A stretch of 64,000 nucleotides of DNA from Megalonaias nervosa (lineage: Eukaryota > Mollusca > Bivalvia > Unionida > Unionidae). The notes under the pieces were generated by a model. That model made no database searches. It had not been told where the DNA came from and saw only the letters and a list, made by a program, of their open reading frames with translations. The position numbers and the translations under genes are program-made. Every line of letters begins with the position of its first letter. Position 1 is the stretch's first letter. The stretch covers positions 37,323 through 101,322 of the forward strand of contig JAECUM010001159.1 in assembly GCA_016617855.1 (NCBI GenBank). Direction: 5' to 3'. Shown in pieces: positions 55,487-64,000 of this stretch.

Positions 55487-58416
55487 GTAAGTTTACTGTT
55501 GTCTTCTATGTCTCCTTTTTGGGATGTAAAATATAATACATGTTCTAAGAAAAGCAGTAGCTATTTGAAAATTATTTGAATAATTATGAACTGATATGAG
55601 AAGACAAGTCAGAATCAATAACTTATAGTAAATCAATGATAACTCGACAATATTGTTTACCTCTCAGCTGGGCACATTGTATATCAATCAGTTATCACTT
55701 AAAAAATGTTTTAATGACCCATGACCAAGCAGATCAACTAGGCAGGCTTAAATTTTTACACAATTTCATAATGACACATAATTTGGTGGTTGGATCAGTT
55801 TATCTGTAATCAAGTGGGTCACATAGACAGTTTTGGCTATGTCATATGTACAATTTGAAATCTTTATGGTATCAAAACTCAGCAGTTAAAAATAAGAAAA
55901 ACTCTTCTCCTGAATCTCTGGAAAAAAAATGTTGTACAGTGTAGTATCAGCCCCTTTGAGGGACTCATGTTTTGTCTTAATGGAGGCAGGAGCTACATTG
56001 GCTTCATGGTTACAGTGCCAGACTCATGCCTGCAAGACTATGGGTTCAAATACTACCACTGGATCAGCCCAGGTAAAGCTATCATGTTATATTCTTGGGC
56101 AAGGCACTTTACTCAAGCTGCCTCAGCATTAAATAACCTACTTGTGTTGCTATGCTGAACAACATGAAACCATAATTGCCTGTGATCGTAGACATCATCT
56201 TTATAGCAATGATGACAATGACACCATCAATGTTACAATTCTATTTTAAAGTTACAGGAAGTCATATATCATCTGCATCAGTTCTTGTATTCAGTGAAAC
56301 TTAAGTTTAATATTACTCTATGTGTAAAGTTTTGCATCATGATATAAGAACTATAGTTCAGTAGGAAATTTATGCATTTTAACTTGTGATAAAACTTGTA
56401 TGACTTTTTGGGATTTAATTCACAATACAGTAAGTTCTTTTGAAATGTTCACTTTGTATTCTAGGGAACTAAACTATTTGTTGTCGTTTACAAAATTTGT
56501 TAGTTTTTGCTCTTTTCTGTTACTTAGTTTAAGACCATAGAGCTGTAATACACCATAGGAACAATGTAATGCATATTTACATCATAGTAACAAAGTACAT
56601 GTACACCATAGTAACATTATTAATGCTCATTTACACCATAGTAACAACATTAATGCTCATTTACACCATAGTAACAACATTAATGTTTATATTTACCATA
56701 ATAAGAAATAATATACAATAACAAGTGAATTATTTCTTTAACGAGGTCATATCAAAATTTTTTAGTTTGAACAAAAGTTATTCGAGATTCTGAAATAGCA
56801 CGAACTCAATGTCTTCATGAGAGATGAAGTTTAGAGAAGGTTAGGCTTAATTTTATTTTCATTATAAGGGGTCTGAATTGGATAGTTGATTCCTTACACC
56901 CCCATTATACAGGGTCTGAATTGGATAGTTGATTCCTTACACCCCCATTATACAGGGTCTGAATTGGATAGTTGATTCCTTACACCCCCATTATACAGGA
57001 TCTGAATTGGATAGTTGATTCCTTACACCCCCATTATACCGGGTCTGAATTGGATAGTTGATTCCTTACACCCCCATTATACAGGGTCTGAATTGAATAG
57101 TTGATTCCTTACACCTCCATTATACAGGGTCTGAATTGGATAGTTGATTCCTTACACCCCCATTTTGCCATCAAAATAGTACCAGCTTCAGTGATAAACA
57201 TACAAAGATGGATATTTTAAGCAAAATTAAACCTGTTCTTAAAATAGAATGCCCTTAAAACATATCCTGAATCTGCCACAATTTTATAATATGTGAAGAA
57301 ACATTTATTACATGCAAAACAAATATATTAGCCCTGAAGTTGTTTATGCATTAAGTTAAAGTAAGGAAAACTGCAAGTGACATAAGTTATACCTTTGGTA
57401 AATGTTGACTGCTTTATTATTAAGTTTACATCACTGGATGCCTTGACATTGGTATGGTAAGTCAATTTATCAAGACAGTGTGTTAATTCTTGTGATGAAA
57501 AGAAAACATATTATCATGATCTCAATCTTTCAGACCACTGTCACGATGGGTGTAATCCGTACAGAGAAGTGTCCCAAACATGATCTGATATTTTCTGATT
57601 ATACATCTTGTCCACATACTGAATCTGAGGACTGGAATAATTTGAAAATGAAGATGAATTGTAACGGAGACTCTTTCTATCACTGTGCTTCCAACAGCCA
57701 GGGCTGTGATGTGCAACTATGCGTGAAAAGGGTTTATTGTGAAGCTGGTATGTTTCTCCAATGCAAAGCAAAGTTTGTCTGTTGTTAAATTTTGGTCAAG
57801 TTCACATATATGCACTAATTTTTTTATGCAGCACATGTACTGGCAAGCTAAGTAGTTATCGTTCCCAATACTGCATATATTACCTATAAAGTTTGTTAAG
57901 ATATACAAAGAGTAACTCAGATATTGTTGAAGTTAAATATGATAGATCAGAAGATGTATTTTAAGATATCTATTTATGAATTGTTGCTGTTTGTGACAGC
58001 TATATGCAGAAATTATGCATATTTCAGGCATGTTATAGAAGACTTATGCCTCTGTGGATTGAGACAGAATTTTTAATTTCTTTAATTTCTTGTAATGAAA
58101 TTTAATGAAAGTAAAATATCCCCCACTCTAATCTTTGACAAGGAGATCTGACTTTGGGGAAAGTGTCAGTTGTTGTATTCATTTTATAGGATAAGATGAG
58201 TTGTATCCATTTGTTTTTCTCATACTTTATAATGTTAGCACCATTAAAATTGTAAGATATCAAATCTCTTTTAAAATGTTTAGAGCTGCTTGTTATATGT
58301 CCTTACAAATATCTTATAAACCAGGGATTTACTGAAAATTGAACTTGCTCTTAGTAGAACTGAGCTTGCCCCAAAAATGGTCAGGTAGAAAATGGTTTCA
58401 GAATAGCTAGATTTTT

Positions 58417-58471
<55 letters not shown>

Positions 58472-61036
58472 TATAACAACAGAGATGCATTAAATTAATT
58501 TAATTTTTCTCCTGTCTTCCTCCATGGCAGCATTCTTTATCTTTCCGATTTAAGTTCCAATTAAAGTTTAAATAATCATGCAGAATTAATCATGTATCCA
58601 GGAGGAAATCAAGGTAAAAATAAAGTCCATAAGTGAAATAGTCACAAAATTGTCAACGATTTCACTCCATTGTGTTTGTCTGTGGTGTGTTGTATCCACA
58701 TGTCTGCTTCCACTTAATGTTAGTCCCTATGGAAAATAGATTTGCTATCCTTTGCCTTGAACAGTCTTGGGATATTTTCTGCAGTGGCTGCAGAACATTA
58801 TTTCATTTGCTGAGTCATGTTCTAGCCATGGATAGTCATTGATCAACGATGACTGAAACTTTCTTGCATGTTTAACAGCTGCTTATTTTTCTGAAAAATG
58901 GATTATTAGAGCTAGAAATTTCATCAAATTGTGTGTGTGTGTGTGTGTGTCTAGCAATAAATAAATTGTAGATGCAGATTTTCTTAATCACCTATTTTGG
59001 AGTCAAAATGTTAACCACATTGAAAATTTTTGATGTACAATATTTGAAATAAGAATACTGACTCAGTACTCCTTCACTACTTTTACTAATCATGACAGGT
59101 AATCGCCCCTTGCTGGACCCTGACAAGGACACAGCTATTTGTGCACCATGCCCACCAGACAGATATCAAAGAACAGGGTTTTGGTCAAATGAGCAGAGCT
59201 ACTGTGAACATGAAAAAACAAAATGTGATGGTGATGGCAAAATAGAATGTCAGCCAGGATCTACAATGACAGACAGGTCATGCCGATGCAACATACACCA
59301 AAACTTGGCACTGGAGAGTTATGCATTGCACAATGCAACATGCTGTACTAACAATGATGCATGGTGTTCCTGTGTAAATTTTACATCTCCATGTCCAAAT
59401 GGGACTACTAGACATGACAGTAGGTTTTTTCATTACATATTTTATTTGCATAAAGCTACAGTTTTTATTTAAATTTAATCACTCTTTAAAAGTAACTTTT
59501 CTCATTCCAAATTTCAAATGACTAGCCCATCATAGAACACAAGGCAAATATTTCTTTTTCAATTTTCAAATAATTAGTTGTAAAAATTTTAGTTAAGTAT
59601 GTACTAAAGAGTTTTGATGTTGTTTGAAATACAGTCAGGACTCAATTTAGGACCTCCCTACCATTTATTAAGTCACCTTTCATTTGCAACAATGGTGTCA
59701 ATCATCTTCTCAGTCAGTAAATTTTCCAGCATCTTTTCAGTTACTGGTACGTTTCTGTGATATGTTTATAGCTTAATATCTTGCAATAAGTAATTAAATA
59801 TTTATTCTCCAATAGAGTATGGTATCAGTTTCTCCATTTCTGGTATCAATATGAATTCTTTCTTTCTTTAAAAAATTAATGAATGTAATTTATTGCCTGT
59901 AATAGCTCCAAACTTTCAATCTTTAGCACTACAGGTCATCGATTAGAAAAGTCTGTGTGGTGGCCTGTCATTCATTGTCTGTTGCCCAATCTGTCCATTC
60001 TTTAGCACAAGTTTGTTATCACTACTTCTCCTAAACTTCTTGGAGCATTGCCATGAAACTTTAGACATGTATTCATTCCATGGTCTAGTTGGTCCTAAAT
60101 GAAAATGGTGCTGCTTGGAATCCAATATGACCACCACAGTGGCCATCTTAAAAATCTGATTGCTGATCCGCATGAATAGATATGGTCATATCAATATGGG
60201 GTTTTGCTAAAAGACTTCATATGATGTCTAGTTGGTTCTAAATGAAAATGGTGCAGATCTGACATCCAATATGGCAGCCAACTTGAAAATCTTATTATTG
60301 CTACTCCTCCTGAACAGAAAGCCATATTGACATGGTGTTTTCACCAGATGACTTCTTATGATGTCTAGTTGGTATAAATGAGAATGGTGACATTCACACA
60401 TCCAGTATGGCTGCCACAGCAACCATCTTGAGAATCTTGTTATCACTACTCCAGGAGTTTTTAATGAAAGACTTAAGTTGTTCTTCAGTGAAAATGATGC
60501 TGATCAGATAACTTGTTATCACTGTTTCTCCTGAATGAATTATCATACCAGCATGGAGTTTTCACTGAAAGATTTGTTATAATGTCTTCTTTTAGATAGC
60601 GAGTTTTTAATGAAAGACTTAAGTTGTTCTTTGATGCAAATGGTGCTGATCAGATATCTTGTTATCACTGTTTCTCCTGAATGAATTATCATATCAGCAC
60701 GGATTTTTCACTGAAAGATTTCTTATAATGTCTTCTTTTAGATGGCTTGTCATATCAACATAGTGCTTGCACCAGAACACTTCTTATGTCTAGCTGGTCA
60801 TAAATGGAAATAGTGTGGATCTGATATCCAGTTTGGCCACCATGGCAGCCATCTAGAAAATCATATTATTGTTACTCTCGAATATGGAAGTCATTTCAAC
60901 ACAGGGTTTTCACCAGAAAAAAGCAAATTCTTTTAGTGAAGATTTATGGTACTTTTATTTCAGATTACAGGTGCCTGGAGGAATGTCCACCAAACTCTTT
61001 CAGACATTGGGATTCAGAGACATGTTATTCAAACAG
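55430..61036 (+). CDS. Secreted or membrane cysteine-rich protein, TNFR-like, 5' part of gene
   Basis: Four exons join in frame: 55430-55486 (ATG at 55445), 57534-57747, 59099-59419, 60964-61036, giving 216 residues plus a split codon that continues beyond. The protein starts with a hydrophobic signal-peptide-like stretch (TAGTLMAVVMTTVTMGVI). It then has about 22 cysteines, including CAPCPPDRYQ, a GSTMTDRSCRC segment and CLEECPPNSF, which resemble TNF-receptor cysteine-rich domains. Three N-glycosylation sequons (NAT, NFT, NGT) lie near the end of exon 3. All junctions are GT-AG with compatible phases. No transmembrane segment or death domain is visible, so the 3' exons are probably right of the window. 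Exact orthology is unknown; another cysteine-rich ectodomain family is possible. Confidence 0.75.
55983..56220 (+). mobile_element. SINE family 3, intron of TNFR-like gene
   Basis: The head carries GCTTCATGGTTACAGTGCC and a B-box-like TGGGTTCAAATACTACC. The body carries TTCTTGGGCAAGGCACTTT and CTGCCTCAGC, as in the 4187 copy. Confidence 0.75.
56405..56545 (-). repeat. Dispersed repeat R, copy 4 (partial)
   Basis: The reverse complement of the R core: GGGATTTAATTCACAATACA then GTAAGTTCTTTTGAAATG and TTCACTTTGTA. Confidence 0.7.
56560..56700. repeat. ~30 bp tandem repeat, about 4.5 copies
   Basis: The unit is near ACACCATAGTAACAACATTA then ATGCTCATTT. Confidence 0.88.
56861..57161. repeat. 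43 bp tandem repeat, seven near-identical copies
   Basis: The unit is ATTATACAGGGTCTGAATTG then GATAGTTGATTCCTTACACC and CCC. Seven exact-length units differ at only a few positions. In the first intron of the TNFR-like gene. Confidence 0.96.
57534..57747 (+). CDS. TNFR-like gene, second coding exon
   Basis: Residues 15-85 plus one base. It finishes the hydrophobic leader (TTVTMGVI), then gives EKCPKHDLIFSDYTSC and a stretch to CEAG with seven cysteines. The acceptor is TCTTTCAG and the donor GTATGT. It lies about 370 bp after a homogeneous 43 bp tandem array. Confidence 0.72.
57790..58410. other. TNFR-like gene intron, nothing recognised
   Basis: AT-rich intron sequence before the GA microsatellite. 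Confidence 0.5.
58420..58470. repeat. (GA)n microsatellite
   Basis: About 25 GA units. A shorter (GT)n run lies at 58932-58950. Confidence 0.95.
59099..59419 (+). CDS. TNFR-like gene, third coding exon
   Basis: Residues 86-192. It reads CAPCPPDRYQRTGFW, then CEHEKTKCDGDGKIEC, CQPGSTMTDRSCRC, and ends near CPNGTTRHD. There are twelve cysteines and three N-glycosylation sequons. Spacing of CxxCPPxxY and GSxxxDxxCxC is typical of TNFR cysteine-rich domains. Donor GTAGGT. Confidence 0.8.
59940..60940 (+). repeat. Degenerate ~145 bp tandem repeat, family Q, copy 3
   Basis: Shares GCCATGAAACTTTAGACATG, GGTCCTAAATGAAAATGGTG and GCCATCTT..AAAATC with copies 1 and 2. It ends just before the fourth TNFR-like coding exon. 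Confidence 0.78.
60964..61036 (+). CDS. TNFR-like gene, fourth coding exon
   Basis: Residues 193-216 plus two bases: YRCLEECPPNSFRHWDSETC then YSN. The CPPNSF motif repeats the start of a TNFR-like module. Acceptor TTATTTCAG, donor GTAGAA. It ends in phase 2. I see no convincing following exon in the remaining 2.9 kb. Confidence 0.72.
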
Positions 61037-63950
61037 GTAGAAAATTATTTGACTTCTTTGACTGCTGCATTTGTAATGAATATATTATGTTTGTAAAATT
61101 GAATGACAATCAGTAGTCGGCCTCAGATATCCAAAAGAAAGCTTGAGATTATGCTTGCATTAGTCCCTGCCAAAAGTGAAACTCCTTGTACACTCTGTTA
61201 GACAGTGACTTTCCTGGGTGTTTAAAATTGTACATGTTCCCAATTATCATAGACTTTTTAACCATCCCCTGAGGCTGATGATGATTTAGCTGTGCTGATT
61301 GGTGGTGGTGGTTGTGGTGGTAGTAGCGAGGATGGTGCAGAATTAGCCAGTGAAAATAGAAGCATTGGGACCTGCCACTATGCTATAAATATATTATACA
61401 GTAAAATGCAAATAATCTGGACCCATCAAGAAATAATGATTTTTTTTCTAGAAAAGAGGTTGTATGGATAATTTTTGCAAATCAGTTTAGGATTTGGTTT
61501 TGGGGGAAAATTGAAGAAGTCCAATTGAGATTCATCAGTCAAGAATCATGACTGTTTCAGTTCTCAGAAAGAGGAGATTGAATAATTGTAACTGGATTTT
61601 CTCAATTACTTTGAACTAAAATGATATCAGGTTACTCTTATCATGAGAATGCTAATTATTTTTCACATTTTTAATATTCATAACTGATGGTGAGAATGAT
61701 ATCAAGTTCTGTCTGAGCAGTTACCTATGTCTGCAGGTCATCTTCTTAACCATTACCTGTGTCTGAAGTCATCTTCTTAACAGAAAAAATACTGAAATAT
61801 TAGTCAGATGTTATGCTTTTGTTACTACAATTTAACTACATTAAATTTTTCAACTCCATCATTGGAATTGGAGATGGGACACAGAATTTTCATGGATCAA
61901 ATTGAATACAGGATAGAACATTTTAAACTTTTATTTCATTAACTAAAAAGATATTGCTTTTCAATGCATACTAATTTCCACCCATAAAACTTTTTTTTTT
62001 CTCTACTTTTGTCTTGGATGATTTTTATATTTTAAAAAATCTGATTTCAATTTTCTGAATCTGGAAATTTAAGAAAGAGGCCTTACATGGGCATTGTTTA
62101 AACCTGACTTGAATACTCTTCATAAGTGAGAATTTTGCACACATTATTTAAAAACCATTTTAATGGTGCCAGTAAGTTTTATCAAAAATGTAGGCCATGT
62201 TTGGAGGAATTACTTTTCACTACTGCCATCCTTTTGTCTTTTCTTTTCTCTCAAAGGCAAGGTGAATTATTCCTGTTTACACTCATTCACATTATAAACA
62301 AAATTTATTTATGTATCTCTATTTATGCAGTCAGCATGATGACAAGCAAAGGACACAATGCTATGAAAAAATTTGGGATATTGAATTATTGTCCTCATGG
62401 TATTAATACAGGGGTATATAGCTATCACCGTCAGTCTGTCTGTCTATAGGTAAACATTTTTGTTTCCACTCCACAGCTCTGAAACCAATAATGGTTTCTA
62501 AATACAATTTGGCACACATATTAAACTATTGGTCTTTATGAGCCTCTTGTTATTCACAATTCTTCCATTTCAATATCTGCTATGATTTTATGTTTTTCTG
62601 TCCCTCCATCCATTCTTTAAATGTTTCTGGAGAATAACTCTGTTACAGATATTGCTATGAAACTTGGTACATTTATTAGACTGGTACCTTTCACTGTTTG
62701 TGCTGGATCATGGGGTACTATCAATAGGAAACTTTGCATTAGAGGGAACTGGGGCCATACATTATCTCTAAATGATCCTTACATAGATATGACACAACAG
62801 AGAGGTCAGCTTAGGACAGATCAGGAGAGTGTCAAAATTTGGTCAGAAGTTTTGACTAGAGAAGAATTTTCACCAACCCAATTATTTAGCATGCAAATTG
62901 ACAAAAACGACAACTATTGAACAGGTTCAATTTTATTATAAAAATTAATATATGCACATAATCTCATCACATCAGTTTATTTCACAGTAACTTGTTGCTT
63001 TTCATATTCTCCTTATATACAGCACAAACATTTGTTAACCTTTCTTAGTACATCACTACCTGGATTATATTTGTGGCAGATCTCATCATTGTTGATTTCA
63101 ACACTTAGGAGATGATGTATCATTACTTGATCCAAGTTTCCTCTGGAGTCTGCCTGAATTTTCCTCATAATAAATAATATTCTATTTGAATCGAATTTGG
63201 GAAGTTTCTCTTTAAATTGACTTTACAGGAATGGTAGAATGCGTGTTTGCATCCATTTGAAATTGATTTCAACCAGTGAAATTCCTGTTTCCATCCACTA
63301 TCAAATTTCATGTGATATTTTGGTTGTTTAGAAATTGGCTTTTTAGTATTGGGAGATAATGCACTCCTAGATACCTCAACAAACTTTAAATACTTAAGCC
63401 AAATGGACCTTATTTCTGTCACCTGGGCTCTTTAATAATGACTGATCCAGTCATAATCCATTAATATTTTTAATCCATTCTGAATTACTTCTGATCACAC
63501 TTAATATAATCCATCTCAAAAAACATTAAAACTGACATCAAACTGACCCTGCCAAAAGAATCCAAGTAGTGTTAATTGTTTTATGCTTCCTGAGCTCTTT
63601 AGTAATCCATCATAATCCTTTAACACCTTTAATTCTTTCCAAATGACTACTGATCACATATAGTATAATCCAATGGTTACTATCAGGTTAATTGTCTGTC
63701 ACATTAGCAATTAAAGTGTCATGTTTGTGCAAGACAGTTCACAGTCACATGATCACAGGAGCTCTTTTACTGTAAATATACTACATTCAAAGCAGCATTT
63801 GAAAAGAAAAATGGAAAAATTTATGTTCTGGAAATTTTATAATAATAATTTTGAGTATACAAGAAAATTTATATTAGTTCCATACAGTGGAAACAATCAT
63901 AAAGGGATGATGCACTTCATAAGTTATCCTCAAGCTTTCCAGAAATCATC
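61037..63950. other. TNFR-like gene intron to right edge, nothing recognised
   Basis: No exon with cysteine-rich coding and compatible phase is visible. A 99-codon open frame at 62621-62920 overlaps family Q-like wording (ATTGCTATGAAACTTGGTAC) and is taken as repeat-derived. Confidence 0.45.
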
Positions 63951-64000
63951 GACCGCTCCGGTGGCCTAGTGGTTAGAGCGTCCGCCTCGGATGCGGGAGG
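63951..64000 (+). mobile_element. SINE family 1, head only, cut by window end
   Basis: GACCGCTCCGGTGGCCTAGT then GGTTAGAGCG..CGGATGCGGGAGG is the family 1 tRNA-like head and looks well preserved. Confidence 0.9.

Noticed and set aside
62621..62920. 99-codon open frame
   Set aside because: Its start matches family Q-like wording and no splice or domain evidence supports it. It was considered as an exon of the TNFR-like gene, but it lacks cysteine-rich modules.
63951..64000. tRNA gene at right edge
   Set aside because: Identical wording starts the full SINE family 1 copies elsewhere in the window.

Overview
This window is animal nuclear DNA: AT-rich, with short coding exons bounded by GT-AG introns and a high load of tandem and dispersed repeats. 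Two protein genes can be supported, both on the + strand. The repeat set (tRNA-headed SINEs with CA or AAC tails, decayed DIRS-like retrotransposons, many minisatellites) and a secreted, TNF-receptor-like cysteine-rich gene suggest a lophotrochozoan, most likely a mollusc and perhaps a bivalve. That placement is an inference, not a proof.
From 1 to about 38.1 kb lies the 3' half of symplekin (SYMPK), the scaffold of the pre-mRNA cleavage and polyadenylation machinery. Sixteen exons (1243-37876) join in frame into 689 residues that follow vertebrate symplekin block by block through exon 13. The C-terminus after that is charged and looks lineage-specific: a coiled-coil-like stretch, a tandemly duplicated SUMO-interaction-like motif, three VKxEP sumoylation-like sites and a basic Ser/Arg tail. 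A poly(A) signal follows at 38121. The upstream exons and the promoter lie outside the window.
The symplekin introns hold most of the structure. There are minisatellites with 39, 47, 52, 57, about 72 and about 34 bp units, several SINE insertions with clear target-site duplications, and two decayed DIRS-like elements (about 19.3-22.5 kb and 32.5-36.0 kb). Intron 11 also carries a decayed array of copies of the end of exon 11, and intron 3 carries a duplicate of the exon 4 splice acceptor.
From about 38.2 to 55.4 kb no host gene is recognisable. This region has tandem arrays, a third and longer DIRS-like element (about 43.0-47.9 kb) with readable reverse transcriptase and RNase H remnants, a ~145 bp degenerate repeat family, SINEs and a double fold-back element.
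From 55.43 kb onward is the 5' part of a gene for a secreted or membrane cysteine-rich protein. It has a signal-peptide-like start, three further exons, and TNFR-like CPPDRY and CPPNSF modules. It is open at the right edge of the window. No prokaryotic features, CRISPR arrays or functional RNA genes were found.
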